From positions 1-46,318 of the forward strand of contig NZ_BIMH01000039.1 of NCBI RefSeq assembly GCF_004000985.1: DNA of 46,318 nucleotides, read 5' to 3'. Every line of letters begins with the position of its first letter. Positions within the stretch are counted from its first letter, which is position 1. This DNA comes from Paenibacillus validus NBRC 15382 (GTDB taxonomy: Bacteria > Bacillota > Bacilli > Paenibacillales > NBRC-103111). Shown piece by piece: positions 19,302 through 27,784 of this stretch. The position numbers and the translations under genes were made by a program. The notes under the pieces were generated by a model, which did no database searches, was not told the DNA's origin, and saw nothing but the letters and a program-made list of their open reading frames with translations.

Positions 19302-19385
19302 AAAAATATATTGCTCTTTTGCCGGGAATCCGATAGGCTAAACCTAAGTAAGTGGATTTTCTAAATATTTGTTTAGAAAGAAGAC

Positions 19386-20507
19386 GTGAGTACGACTATG
19401 CGCTTGCTTCCGATCAGCATGGTGGAGCCTGGCATGAGGCTCGGCAAAAAGATTTACAATTCGGACGGGTTAACGCTGCTCGCGGAGCAGGTCGAACTGA
19501 CGCAAAACTTGATTCGCCGCTTGGAATCCCATGGTATTGATTACGTTTATATTGATGACCCGCGGACCCATGATCTGGTCATTCGGGACGTCATTTCGGA
19601 TGAAACCCGGGTACGGGCGATAGCGGAAATACGCGAGTCGTTCCGGAGAATCGGCGAAAATCAGGTCAAACGTAAGGGCGTCGGACACCTTCAACTCGGC
19701 AAGACATTTCGCAGCTTATTGGACCTGATTCTGCAGGATTTAAGCTGTAATAAAGATGCGATGATTATGCTGACGAACATCAGCGTGATGGACGAATATT
19801 TGTACCAGCATTCCCTTAACGTATGCATCTACTCGACGATGCTCGGAATGGCCGAGGGCTACGGTCAAGAAGAATTGACAACGCTCGGTCTCGGGGCGCT
19901 GCTTCACGACATCGGCAAGACGCAAATTCCGTCCGAGTTGCTGCGCAAGAAAGAACCGCTGACCGATGAGGAGTTCTCGCATATTAAGCGGCACACGAAT
20001 TTCGGCTTCCAATTTCTGAAGGACGAGCCCAACATTCCGCTGCTCGCCGCACACTGCGCGTTCCAGCATCACGAGCGGCTGAACGGCAGCGGTTATCCTC
20101 GCGGTTTAAAGGGCGACGAAATTCACGAATACGCGCGTTGGATCGGACTCGTCGATTCGTACGACGCGATGACGACACACCGTGTGTACCGCAAAGCGAT
20201 GCTCCCGCATCAGGCTATGGAGATCTTGTTCACGGGTACGGGTTCGCTGTTCGATAAGCCGAAGATCGAGCTGTTCCGCGATAAAATCGCCATTTATCCG
20301 ATCGGCGTCACCGTGACGCTGAATACGGGCGAGAAAGGCGTTGTCGTTGATCTCAACGCGAAAGTGCCGCATCGGCCGATCGTCAGATTGCTGGAAGACG
20401 AGGCCGGTCAGATGCTTGACGGCAGTAAGGAAATCGATTTGTCCAAGGTGCATACCGTCTTGATTACTGGTGTGAACGACGAAAAGATCACTTTAACAGC
20501 ACCATGA
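19386..20507 (+). CDS. HD-GYP cyclic-di-GMP phosphodiesterase
   Basis: 373 aa. The N-terminal ~115 residues (LPISMVEPGMRLGKKIYNSD...) form the sensory part common to Firmicutes HD-GYP proteins. The HD-GYP domain follows: QHSLNVCIYS, HDIGK at 174-178, KRHTNFGF, and HHERLNGSGYP at 228-238, the full motif including the GYP signature. It should hydrolyse c-di-GMP in the cytoplasm. The C-terminal ~80 residues (IAIYPIGVTVTLNTGEKGVV) are a small beta domain usual in this subgroup. GTG 19386 is the listed start; ATG 19398 (MRLLPISM) is an equal choice, since neither has a strong Shine-Dalgarno. Monocistronic, with a terminator immediately after. Confidence 0.9.
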   Translation: MSTTMRLLPISMVEPGMRLGKKIYNSDGLTLLAEQVELTQNLIRRLESHGIDYVYIDDPRTHDLVIRDVISDETRVRAIAEIRESFRRIGENQVKRKGVGHLQLGKTFRSLLDLILQDLSCNKDAMIMLTNISVMDEYLYQHSLNVCIYSTMLGMAEGYGQEELTTLGLGALLHDIGKTQIPSELLRKKEPLTDEEFSHIKRHTNFGFQFLKDEPNIPLLAAHCAFQHHERLNGSGYPRGLKGDEIHEYARWIGLVDSYDAMTTHRVYRKAMLPHQAMEILFTGTGSLFDKPKIELFRDKIAIYPIGVTVTLNTGEKGVVVDLNAKVPHRPIVRLLEDEAGQMLDGSKEIDLSKVHTVLITGVNDEKITLTAP

Positions 20508-20510
20508 GTT

Positions 20511-20549
20511 AAGCCCGAAATTCGGCCAGCACCGGTTTCGGGCTTTTTT
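20511..20549 (+). terminator. Rho-independent terminator
   Basis: AAGCCCGAAA pairs with TTTCGGGCTT around a 15-base loop, then six T. It begins three bases after the HD-GYP stop. Confidence 0.9.
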
Positions 20550-20645
20550 CAATCGGTTTTCTTTTCATACATATTACGTTACAATAAGAATTGATCAGTA
20601 AGTGATAACAAGAATTCTAATGAAGAGTCAGGTGTACATAACAAC

Positions 20646-21776
20646 ATGTCTGAATTATTTGCCATACAGCCTCCCTTTCTCGAAATTTCGCCGCAATACG
20701 ATCCGTGGGACCCGTTGCCGGCCTTTCGGCGGTACGGCCAGCACCGGTTGACGAGCGTCGAACTGACCGTAACCAATCTGTGCAACATGCGCTGCGAGCA
20801 CTGTGCGGTGGGAGAGTCGTTAACGTTGTCGGAAGGAATCCGTATTCCGTTAGCCGACGTGCTCCGGCGGTTGGATGAAGTGGAGCACTTGGAGACGATC
20901 AGCATAACCGGCGGCGAGCCAAGCTTTCATGAGCAAACGGTGCGGGACTATATCGTACCGTTGTTGAAATATGCCAGGGAGCGAGGCGTCCGTTCGCAAA
21001 TTAACTCCAATCTGACGCTTGATATATCGAGATACGAGGCGTTGGCTCCTTATCTGGACGTGATGCATATTTCGTTCAATTACTTGAACGTAGACGATTT
21101 CTACGAGGTTGGCTTCGTTCGCTCCGAACGGCGCACGCCCAGAGCGTCGGCCGTCAAGCTCTATGAACGGATGATAGACAATACGCGCGAGCTGTCGCGT
21201 GCCGGGATGTTCGTATCGGCCGAATCGATGATCAATTACCGCACTCACGACAAGCTGGTCGGTATTCACCGCCTGATCGACGAGATGGGCTGCCGCCGCC
21301 ACGAGGTGCACCCGATGTACCCGAGCGCATTCGCGTCCAACCTGCCGGTATTGTCGCTCGACCAGACGCGGCAGGCCGTTCACCGGTTGCTGGACGGGAG
21401 GAACCCCGAGCTCTGGATGCTGTTCGGCACGCTTCCGTTCTATGCCTGCAGCTTCTTAGAGGAGGATCAGCAGATCATAACGCGTTTGCGCGGAGAACCG
21501 AACGTAACCGTAAGGAATGATCCGGACGGACGCAACCGGTTGAATGTGAATTTGTTCACGGGTGACGTCTACGTGACCGATTTCTCCGATGTGCCTCCGC
21601 TGGGGAATGCGCTGACTGACCGTCTGGACGAAGTGTTTGCCCGCTGGAAGGAACATCCGCTTTACAGCTCGGTCGGGTGTTACTGCCCGGGAGCGAATTG
21701 CTGCGGGCCGAATCTGTTGGTCGCGGATACGTATTATAAAGATGTCGATTTTTCAACCCGACGCGCCATCGTTTAA
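20646..21776 (+). CDS. yfkAB: Radical SAM/CxCxxxxC motif protein YfkAB
   Basis: 376 aa. The radical SAM cluster motif is CNMRCEHC (Cys46, 50, 53), followed by ISITGGEPSFH (SAM-binding GGE). Near the C terminus GCYCPGANCCGPN gives CxCxxxxC (Cys345, 347, 352), which defines the YfkAB group and probably holds a second Fe-S cluster. The reaction is unknown. In B. subtilis the gene was first annotated as two parts; here it is one intact frame. No strong ribosome binding site is visible before ATG 20646 (TCAGGTG lies ~13 bases off). Followed by the CNNM gene after 42 bases. Confidence 0.9.
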   Translation: MSELFAIQPPFLEISPQYDPWDPLPAFRRYGQHRLTSVELTVTNLCNMRCEHCAVGESLTLSEGIRIPLADVLRRLDEVEHLETISITGGEPSFHEQTVRDYIVPLLKYARERGVRSQINSNLTLDISRYEALAPYLDVMHISFNYLNVDDFYEVGFVRSERRTPRASAVKLYERMIDNTRELSRAGMFVSAESMINYRTHDKLVGIHRLIDEMGCRRHEVHPMYPSAFASNLPVLSLDQTRQAVHRLLDGRNPELWMLFGTLPFYACSFLEEDQQIITRLRGEPNVTVRNDPDGRNRLNVNLFTGDVYVTDFSDVPPLGNALTDRLDEVFARWKEHPLYSSVGCYCPGANCCGPNLLVADTYYKDVDFSTRRAIV

Positions 21777-21818
21777 TTACAAGCTGCCTATCACGCATGA
21801 GAAGGAGTTTGAACAGTA

Positions 21819-23183
21819 GTGGAGAGCCATAGTACGGGGTTTGATTTCGGTTCGATTGCGTTAAATCTGGTCCTCGTTGTTTTTTTAGTTTTCCTTAACG
21901 GTTTCTTCGTCGCCGCGGAGTTTGCGCTGGTGAAAGTCAGACAAACCCGCCTGCAGCAGTTGGAAAGCGAAGGGAACGGAAAGGCAAAATATGCGCTTGC
22001 CGTTACGAAAAAGCTGGACGCCTACCTGTCTTCGACCCAGTTGGGCATTACGCTGGCCTCGCTTGGTTTAGGCTGGGTGGGCGAGCCTGCGATTTCTCAT
22101 CTGATCGTCGAGCCTCTGTTCGAAATGATCGGACTGGCCCAAGCCTGGTACGCGGACGCGCTCGCGATCTTCATCGGCTTCGCGGTCATTACATTCATGC
22201 ACATCGTCCTGGGGGAATTGGCGCCCAAATCGCTCGCGATCCAAAAGTCGGAAGTCACATCGCTTTGGCTCTCGGCGCCGTTAATGCTCTTCTACAAGCT
22301 TTTTTACCCGATCATCTATTTGTTGAACGGCGCGGCGAACCGGCTTCTGCGTCTGATCGGCGTCCGGCCCGCCACGGAGCTTGAAGCCGCTCATACAGAG
22401 GAAGAGATTCGCATATTGATGGACCAAAGCGCAAAGAGCGGCCATATCGATAAAGACGAGATGACGTTGTTTGACAACATCTTCGAATTCTCCGAAAGGG
22501 TGGCGCGTGAAATTATGCTGCCGCGCACCGATATGGATTGTTTGTTTACGGAACTGCCTTTTGAGGAAAATTTAAATATCGTGTATGAAACGAAGCATAC
22601 CCGTTATCCGGTGGCAACGAGCGACAAGGATGAGATTATCGGGTTCGTGCACATCGCGGATATGCTGACCTGCGAGCCGAAGAAATCGCATCAGCTGCGC
22701 GATTTCGTCAGGCCGGTGCTGATGGTGCCGGAATCGATGGAAATCAGCCATGTATTGAAAATGATGCAGAAGAAGCGCTCCCAGCTGGCGATTGTGATCG
22801 ATGAGTACGGCGGAACAGCCGGCTTGATTACCGCAGAAGATATTCTGGAGGAAATCGTCGGCGAAATCCACGACGAGTTCGACGAGACCGAACGGCCGGA
22901 AATCGAGAAGATCGGCGATGCCTACTCGGTGGACGGGCGGGTTTTGCTGGAGGAGCTTGACGATATGCTGGGCCTCGGAATCGAGGACGAAGCCGTAGAC
23001 TCGATCGGCGGCTGGCTGTTCAAGGAGCTGGAAGGCAACCTTGAGATAGGGAAGAAGCATACCCTGGATCGCTTTCAATTCGAGGTTACCGAAGTGGATC
23101 GTCTGCGCGTGGTGCGATTAACGATTCGACCGATCTTGAAGCTCGGGCCGGAAGGCGAAGAACAGCAGAAGCCGGCACATTAA
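21819..23183 (+). CDS. CNNM/CBS/CorC membrane transporter family protein
   Basis: 454 aa, GTG start with AAGGAG about ten bases upstream. A CNNM (DUF21) transmembrane domain covers ~1-195 ([55 protein letters not shown]), then a CBS pair at ~215-335 ([33 protein letters not shown]), then a CorC/HlyC-type C-terminal domain at ~355-440. Often named hemolysin, but characterised relatives are linked to Mg2+ export or ion homeostasis. All domains are complete. Start of a run of three membrane-protein genes with small gaps (23 and 26 bases). Confidence 0.9.
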   Translation: MESHSTGFDFGSIALNLVLVVFLVFLNGFFVAAEFALVKVRQTRLQQLESEGNGKAKYALAVTKKLDAYLSSTQLGITLASLGLGWVGEPAISHLIVEPLFEMIGLAQAWYADALAIFIGFAVITFMHIVLGELAPKSLAIQKSEVTSLWLSAPLMLFYKLFYPIIYLLNGAANRLLRLIGVRPATELEAAHTEEEIRILMDQSAKSGHIDKDEMTLFDNIFEFSERVAREIMLPRTDMDCLFTELPFEENLNIVYETKHTRYPVATSDKDEIIGFVHIADMLTCEPKKSHQLRDFVRPVLMVPESMEISHVLKMMQKKRSQLAIVIDEYGGTAGLITAEDILEEIVGEIHDEFDETERPEIEKIGDAYSVDGRVLLEELDDMLGLGIEDEAVDSIGGWLFKELEGNLEIGKKHTLDRFQFEVTEVDRLRVVRLTIRPILKLGPEGEEQQKPAH

Positions 23184-23206
23184 TTTCGAAGGGGGCCCTC
23201 ACTGGA

Positions 23207-24256
23207 ATGTCGCTACGAACGATTCTTTTTTGCGCGTTAGGCGCTTTGGTTCTATATGGATTGTTCACCGTCGGCTTTCCGTTTCTGCTCGCGCTGCTGC
23301 TCGCAATATTGCTGGAGCCGGTCGTGCAGGCGCTGATCAAATATGCGAGGTTCAACCGCATAGCGGCGGCCGTTACGGCCTGTACTTTATTTACCGGATT
23401 GCTGCTCGGCTTCATCTACCTGGTCGGCTTCAAAATGGTGTCCGAGCTCGTCCAGTATTTGAAAAACGCCCCGAGTTACTTGAACGAGGCGAAATTATTC
23501 ATGGAAAACACATCCGTCAAAACGCAATTTTTCTTTGAGACGCTGCCGCCTGCGATGGCTGCCGACGTGCAGCATTGGATCGAGAACGGCTTGGTCGCAT
23601 TAACGGAAAATTTGAACAGCATCGTTTCGGCCGTTAGCGGTTATTTGATCGGAATCGCCAGAACGATCCCGAACCTGTTCATTTTCTTCGTCGTGTTTGT
23701 CATTGCGCTTTACTTGGTTTCGCTAAGTTTGCCGAAGCTGCATCAATCGTTTTTGAACTTGTTCGAAAGCGGTTCGCGGTCAAAGGTCGTCACGGTGCTG
23801 ACGGATTTGCGCCGGGCGATCGTCGGCTTCCTGTTTGCCCAAATGCTGATCAGCCTGTTAACCTACATTGTATCGTTGATCGGGCTGCTCGTGCTTCGGG
23901 TCGACTATCCGCTCGCGATAGCGCTTCTGATCATTGTCGTCGACGTGCTGCCGGTGCTCGGCGTAAGCGCTGTGCTGCTGCCCTGGGCCGTCTACAGTCT
24001 GCTCGTCGGCAATATGCAGCTGGCGATCGGACTGATCGTCTTGTATCTGGTCATTGTCGTGTTCCGCCGTTTGATCGAGCCGAAAATTATCGGAGACGCC
24101 GTCGGCATCAACGCGCTTGCCGCACTGGTCAGTATGTATGTCGGCTTTCAAGCTATAGGCGTCGTGGGCTTGTTCCTCGGTCCGGTTCTAATCATCGTGT
24201 ATCAAGCGCTTCGCCGCGTCGGCATTTTGAAAATCAATATCAAGCTCGAAGGCTAG
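23207..24256 (+). CDS. ytvI: AI-2E-family membrane protein, YtvI-like
   Basis: 349 aa with about seven or eight hydrophobic segments (GALVLYGLFTVGFPFLLALL; FLFAQMLISLLTYIVSLIGL; LVIVVFRRLIEPKIIGDAVG near the C terminus). The PxxxGxxxG-like stretches LPVLGVSAVLLPW and RRLIEPKIIGDAVGINALA are typical of AI-2E transporter/YtvI proteins. In Bacilli YtvI is listed as a sporulation membrane protein; its substrate is unknown. YtvI versus another AI-2E paralogue cannot be settled here, so the symbol is tentative. Probably co-transcribed with the CNNM gene before it and the YitT gene after it. Confidence 0.75.
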   Translation: MSLRTILFCALGALVLYGLFTVGFPFLLALLLAILLEPVVQALIKYARFNRIAAAVTACTLFTGLLLGFIYLVGFKMVSELVQYLKNAPSYLNEAKLFMENTSVKTQFFFETLPPAMAADVQHWIENGLVALTENLNSIVSAVSGYLIGIARTIPNLFIFFVVFVIALYLVSLSLPKLHQSFLNLFESGSRSKVVTVLTDLRRAIVGFLFAQMLISLLTYIVSLIGLLVLRVDYPLAIALLIIVVDVLPVLGVSAVLLPWAVYSLLVGNMQLAIGLIVLYLVIVVFRRLIEPKIIGDAVGINALAALVSMYVGFQAIGVVGLFLGPVLIIVYQALRRVGILKINIKLEG

Positions 24257-24282
24257 CCATCAAATAAAAGGGAGGACAAGCA

Positions 24283-25167
24283 TTGCAAGGAGATGTAGCT
24301 AAGGTCAAACAACATTCCAAAATTTCAATCGCTAAATTAATCCGTCGCGCGTTCTTAATCTTTCTGGGCTCCGCGATCTTTTCCGTCGGGCTGGAAATTT
24401 TTCTCGTTCCGAACAAAATCATCGACGGCGGCGTTGTCGGCATTTCGATCATCACGTCCCATTTAACAGGGGTGCCGATCGGAATCTTTCTGGTACTGTT
24501 CAATTTACCTTTCTTGTACATAGGGTATAAGCAAATCGGTAAAACGTTTGCGATTTCCACCTTATATGCCGTCGCGGTGATGTCGCTCGGGACAACGCTG
24601 CTGCATCCGGTTAAAGCCCTGACCTTCGATCCACTGCTCGCTGCCGTCTTCGGAGGCATCATTCTGGGGGTAGGCGTCGGCTTGGTCATCCGTTCGGGCG
24701 GTTCGCTCGACGGAACCGAGATTATGGCGATCTTGTTCAGCAAGAAGCTGCCTTTCTCCGTCGGCGAAGTCGTCATGTTCTTCAATCTGTTTATTCTCAG
24801 CAGCGCCGGCTTCGTGTTCGGCTGGGATCATGCGATGTACTCGCTGATCGCTTACTACATCGCTTTTAAAGTTATCGACATTACGATCGAAGGGTTCGAC
24901 GAGTCCAAATCGGTCTGGATCATCAGCGACAACAGCCGTGAGATCGGCGATGCGATCATACATCGGCTCGGCCGCGGCGTCACCTACCTGCAGGGCGAGG
25001 GCGCGTTCACGGGCGGCAACAAGCTCGTCATTTTCTGCGTGATTAACCGGCTGGAGGAAGCGAAGCTTAAATCGATTGTCGAAGAGCTCGATAACTCCGC
25101 GTTCCTGGCCGTCGGCAACATTCACGATGTGAAGGGCGGCAGGTTCAACAAGAAGGACATCCACTAA
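24283..25167 (+). CDS. YitT family membrane protein
   Basis: 294 aa from TTG 24283, preceded by GGGAGG at seven bases. Five hydrophobic segments (residues ~20-195) with the family pattern GLEIFLVPNKIIDGGVVGIS, LPFLYIGYKQIGKTFA and GGIILGVGVGLVIRSGGSLD are followed by a soluble DUF2179 domain at ~205-290 (LGRGVTYLQGEGAFTGGNKL). Function unknown; relatives are widespread in Bacilli in several copies. Last gene of the membrane-protein run, with a terminator after it. Confidence 0.88.
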   Translation: MQGDVAKVKQHSKISIAKLIRRAFLIFLGSAIFSVGLEIFLVPNKIIDGGVVGISIITSHLTGVPIGIFLVLFNLPFLYIGYKQIGKTFAISTLYAVAVMSLGTTLLHPVKALTFDPLLAAVFGGIILGVGVGLVIRSGGSLDGTEIMAILFSKKLPFSVGEVVMFFNLFILSSAGFVFGWDHAMYSLIAYYIAFKVIDITIEGFDESKSVWIISDNSREIGDAIIHRLGRGVTYLQGEGAFTGGNKLVIFCVINRLEEAKLKSIVEELDNSAFLAVGNIHDVKGGRFNKKDIH

Positions 25168-25197
25168 GTAAGGATGAATAGTATTCCATCCTATCAC

Positions 25198-25232
25198 GAC
25201 CCCGTCGGTTATTCCGGCGGGGTCTGTCCTTT
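25198..25232 (+). terminator. Terminator after the YitT gene
   Basis: GACCCCG pairs with CGGGGTC, with an inner CGG/CCG extension, followed by TGTCCTTTT. It lies 30 bases after the stop. Confidence 0.75.
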
Positions 25233-25305
25233 TACACGCGGATTCCTATACAATCGATCTACAGATGCAGGCGCCGATCGGCGCGCGATAAAGGTGCGAG
25301 CTTCC

Positions 25306-25595
25306 ATGGAAGAAAACCGTCCGCGTTTTCGAGGGCAATTGATCTTGTTTGACTTGGACGACACGTTATTTGATTATGCGAGCACTTGGCATGCAGCGCT
25401 CGTGCGAACGTTCTCCGTATACGGGCCGACGGCGGGATTGAATCCGGAGGAAGTGACCCGAAGGTTCCTGGGCGTTAACGACCGACTGTACGGCGAATAT
25501 GAGCGAGGCGGCTACGGCAGCCGGCCTCCGTGCATGAGCCGCTAGGAATCATTACGCATTGGTCCGGACTGCCGTCGGTTTGTGAGTTGGATTGA
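25306..25595 (+). pseudogene. HAD phosphatase remnant, internally deleted
   Basis: From ATG 25306 (AAGGTG eight bases upstream) 79 codons encode a normal HAD start: LILFDLDDTLFDYASTWHAA with the DxDxT nucleophile motif, then EEVTRRFLGVNDRLYGEYER; the frame then breaks up (GGYGSRPPCMSR) and stops at 25545. In another frame from about 25521 to the TGA at 25593-25595 the sequence reads EPLGIITHWSGLPSVCELD, which looks like the tail of a YjjG-type HAD protein. So about 150 codons of the middle seem lost, with a frame change at the junction. Motifs II-IV are missing, hence no activity. The N-terminal match is firm; the C-terminal remnant is my inference. Confidence 0.65.
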
Positions 25596-25610
25596 TAAAT
25601 TGCGGTTCTC

Positions 25611-26297
25611 TTAATAAACCCGGCGGGCGCCTAAATATTTCGGTCCCCAATAGCTGCTGTCGAGCTTCTGGATATAGATGCCGGCCGAACGGGTGGCCGA
25701 TATAAACTCGCCATTGCCGATATAAAAGCCTACATGGGACGCAACGCCGGGCTCGTTCAGGCCGAAGAATACGAGATCGCCGGGCATGAGCCGGCTGCGG
25801 TTGACGGGCGTGCCCATGGTGATCATCGTCGTGGTGTTGGTACGAGCCATCGCAACGCCGTGCTTGTTGAACATAAAATACACAAAGCCCGAGCAGTCGA
25901 AGCCTGCAGGTGTTGTGCCACCCCATACGTAGGGAACGCGCATGTAGTTATTCGCGTCGGCGAGCATCGCTTTTTTGACGAGCGCCCGGTTGAGCGCCGT
26001 GCGCGTGATCGGGCCTGCTTTACCGTCAACCGCCAGGCTGTAGGCGCTTTGGAACGAACGGACTGCTTGCTGCGTTACCGTGCCGTAATAACCGGTGATC
26101 GTCGGGTAAGTAAAATACCCTAGCGTCTTGAGGTCGCGCTGCAGCGCGGAAACCGAGTCACCGGACATACCGAGGCTCAACGTCGAGGAGACTTGCGTGT
26201 TCGCGGCCCAAGCGGGAATCGCGGATTGAGGCAGAGAAAGGATGAGGCCGGCTCCTAACAACGTGATCACCATCGTTTTTGCAAGCGATTTCTTCAT
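25611..26297 (-). CDS. Secreted NlpC/P60 endopeptidase with peptidoglycan-binding domain
   Basis: 228 aa. A Sec signal peptide (residues 1-32, MKKSLAKTMVITLLGAG to PAWAAN), a peptidoglycan-binding_1 domain at ~38-104 (LGMSGDSVSALQRDLKTLGY and DGKAGPITRTAL), then NlpC/P60 at ~108-228. Catalytic Cys135 in FDCSGF and His188 in ASHVGFYIG are present; the third position, usually His, falls in GEFISAT and appears to be Ser. It likely cleaves D-Glu to meso-DAP bonds of wall peptides outside the cell. AAGGAG is about twelve bases before ATG 26295-26297. Divergent from cotJABC. Confidence 0.88.
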   Translation of the reverse strand: MKKSLAKTMVITLLGAGLILSLPQSAIPAWAANTQVSSTLSLGMSGDSVSALQRDLKTLGYFTYPTITGYYGTVTQQAVRSFQSAYSLAVDGKAGPITRTALNRALVKKAMLADANNYMRVPYVWGGTTPAGFDCSGFVYFMFNKHGVAMARTNTTTMITMGTPVNRSRLMPGDLVFFGLNEPGVASHVGFYIGNGEFISATRSAGIYIQKLDSSYWGPKYLGARRVY

Positions 26298-26358
26298 GTG
26301 TGAGAACAGCTCCTTTTATTAATTTCCGAAATTGGCAGCACTTGCTGACATTTTATAC

Positions 26359-26388
26359 GTATACCGGACTTGCCCACAATGTATAAAT
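26359..26388 (+). promoter_or_regulatory. Possible sporulation (sigma-E-like) promoter of cotJABC
   Basis: GTATAC at 26359-26364 and CAATGTATAA at 26377-26386 roughly fit the spacing and A/T pattern of a sigma-E promoter, about 40 bases before cotJA. cotJ of B. subtilis is sigma-E dependent. The match to the -10 consensus is poor, so this is tentative. Confidence 0.3.
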
Positions 26389-26423
26389 AATGGTAGACGC
26401 TCACAGAAGGAGGAATTCGCCTC

Positions 26424-26627
26424 ATGCATCAAACCAAAGTATGGTTTCCGTACGTAAGTCCGATGGACCCTTGTCCGCCCGTACTCGAGAAGACGTACTC
26501 GACCCCCCCGAACTTATACATCGGCTTTCAACCGCCCAATTTGCCGCAATTTTCCCCCCACGAAGCGCTTCGGCTAGGCACATTATGGCCGGCGCTTTAC
26601 AGCCCGTACCATCCTCGAAAATATTGA
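26424..26627 (+). CDS. cotJA: Spore coat protein CotJA
   Basis: 67 aa. Nearly the whole chain is recognisable: KVWFPYVSPMDPCPPVLEK, then TPPNLYIGFQPPNLPQFSP, then EALRLGTLWPALYSPY. A small Pro/Tyr-rich component of the inner coat layers. GGAGG lies upstream of ATG 26424. First gene of cotJABC, followed by cotJB after 18 bases. Confidence 0.95.
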   Translation: MHQTKVWFPYVSPMDPCPPVLEKTYSTPPNLYIGFQPPNLPQFSPHEALRLGTLWPALYSPYHPRKY

Positions 26628-26645
26628 CCGACAGGAGGAACCGGA

Positions 26646-26909
26646 ATGTCGCACGCACTACCCGAGCATTTCTATCGGCAGCTGGAAGAGCTGCAGGCCG
26701 TCGATTTTGTGCTGGTCGAATTGACGCTGTATTTGGATACCCACCCGCAGGACATCCAAGCGCTCCAGCAATACAACCAATACGCGCAACAACGGATGCA
26801 GCTTGCGTATCAATTCGAGCAGGAGTTCGGTCCGTTGAAGTCGTTCGGCCAAAGCTTCTCCAAGCAGCCTTGGCAGTGGATCGATTGCCCTTGGCCATGG
26901 CAAGTGTGA
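26646..26909 (+). CDS. cotJB: Spore coat protein CotJB
   Basis: 87 aa. Matches CotJB: FYRQLEELQAVDFVLVELTL, YLDTHPQDIQALQQYNQY, and the tail FSKQPWQWIDCPWPWQV, whose WxWxxxPWPW pattern is characteristic. Mostly alpha-helical. AGGAGG lies nine bases before ATG 26646. It is co-transcribed with cotJA and cotJC and is required in Bacilli for assembly of the CotJ proteins into the coat. Confidence 0.94.
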   Translation: MSHALPEHFYRQLEELQAVDFVLVELTLYLDTHPQDIQALQQYNQYAQQRMQLAYQFEQEFGPLKSFGQSFSKQPWQWIDCPWPWQV

Positions 26910-26948
26910 ACGGCGCAACCGAGCGGACGAAGGAAGGGGAGAATTCGG

Positions 26949-27518
26949 ATGTGGTTGTATGAGAAGAAGCTGCAGTACCCGGTAAAAGTAAGCAAGTGCG
27001 ACCCGCACATGGCAAAGCTGCTCCTGGAACAATATGGCGGCGCGGACGGGGAGCTGGCAGCTGCGCTCCGTTACCTGAACCAACGATACAGCATCCCGGA
27101 TAAAGTGATCGGGCTGCTGACGGACATCGGAACGGAAGAATTTGCTCATTTGGAAATGATTGCCACGATGGTTTATAAGCTGACCAAGGATGCGAGCGTG
27201 GATCAATTGAAGGCGGCCGGGCTGGACGGGCACTATGTGAGCCACGATAGGGCGCTTTTTTACAGCAATGCCGACGGAGTGCCCTGGACGGCGGCCTACA
27301 TTCAGGCCAAGGGCGATCCCATCGCCGACTTGTACGAAGACATTGCCGCGGAAGAGAAGGCCAGAGCGACGTACCAGTGGTTGATCGATATGACGGACGA
27401 TGTGGATTTGCAGGACGGCCTGAAATTTTTGCGAGAGCGGGAAGTGGTTCATTCGATGCGGTTCCGTGAAGCGGTTGAAATTCTGAAGACCGAGCAAGGC
27501 GCAAAAAAAATATTTTAA
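26949..27518 (+). CDS. cotJC: CotJC, manganese-catalase-like coat protein
   Basis: 189 aa. Ferritin-like four-helix protein of the manganese catalase family. Metal-site residues are visible in IGTEEFAHLEMIATM (Glu and His of the first helix pair), LYEDIAAEEKARATYQWLID and REREVVHSMRFREA (Glu and His of the second). It may remove hydrogen peroxide at the spore surface; catalase activity of this subgroup is inferred from the family. A purine-rich AAGGGG lies before ATG 26949. Last gene of the operon, with a hairpin at 27528-27552 after it. Confidence 0.95.
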   Translation: MWLYEKKLQYPVKVSKCDPHMAKLLLEQYGGADGELAAALRYLNQRYSIPDKVIGLLTDIGTEEFAHLEMIATMVYKLTKDASVDQLKAAGLDGHYVSHDRALFYSNADGVPWTAAYIQAKGDPIADLYEDIAAEEKARATYQWLIDMTDDVDLQDGLKFLREREVVHSMRFREAVEILKTEQGAKKIF

Positions 27519-27784
27519 GCGAACCTCGCTCTCCGACAGTTGTCGGGGAGCTTCCTTCGTGGTGTAAAGAAAATTTTAGATTGGCGTCCGTCTAAAATAC
27601 GGTTCTCGGGCTCAACGCGTTATCCGTACCGATTACAATCGGGCTGCTCCTGTTTTTCCGCGTTCCACTGGAAGAAGTATCTGCGAATTTATTTTGGTAT
27701 CGGCCTGTAAGCCCGCCCGCCCGTCATTTGACAACCTCGGACAAACATGGTTGTATAAAATGGTACCGGGGGGAGGAATCAAGC
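27519..27784. other. Intergenic stretch, cotJC to HAD gene
   Basis: 266 bases. A hairpin at 27528-27552 (CTCTCCGACA/TGTCGGGGAG, weak T tail) may terminate cotJ. An inverted repeat ATTTTAGA/TCTAAAAT lies at 27573-27598. TTGACA at 27728-27733 with TATAAA at 27754-27759 is a possible promoter, but the 20-base spacing is long. Between 27596 and 27784 the frame of the HAD gene stays open without a start codon and reads partly hydrophobic; this is noted as a curiosity only. Confidence 0.5.

Noticed and set aside
27596..27784. Hydrophobic in-frame extension upstream of the HAD gene
   Set aside because: No start codon in the open stretch, a stop at 27593-27595, and a good ribosome binding site exists for ATG 27785.
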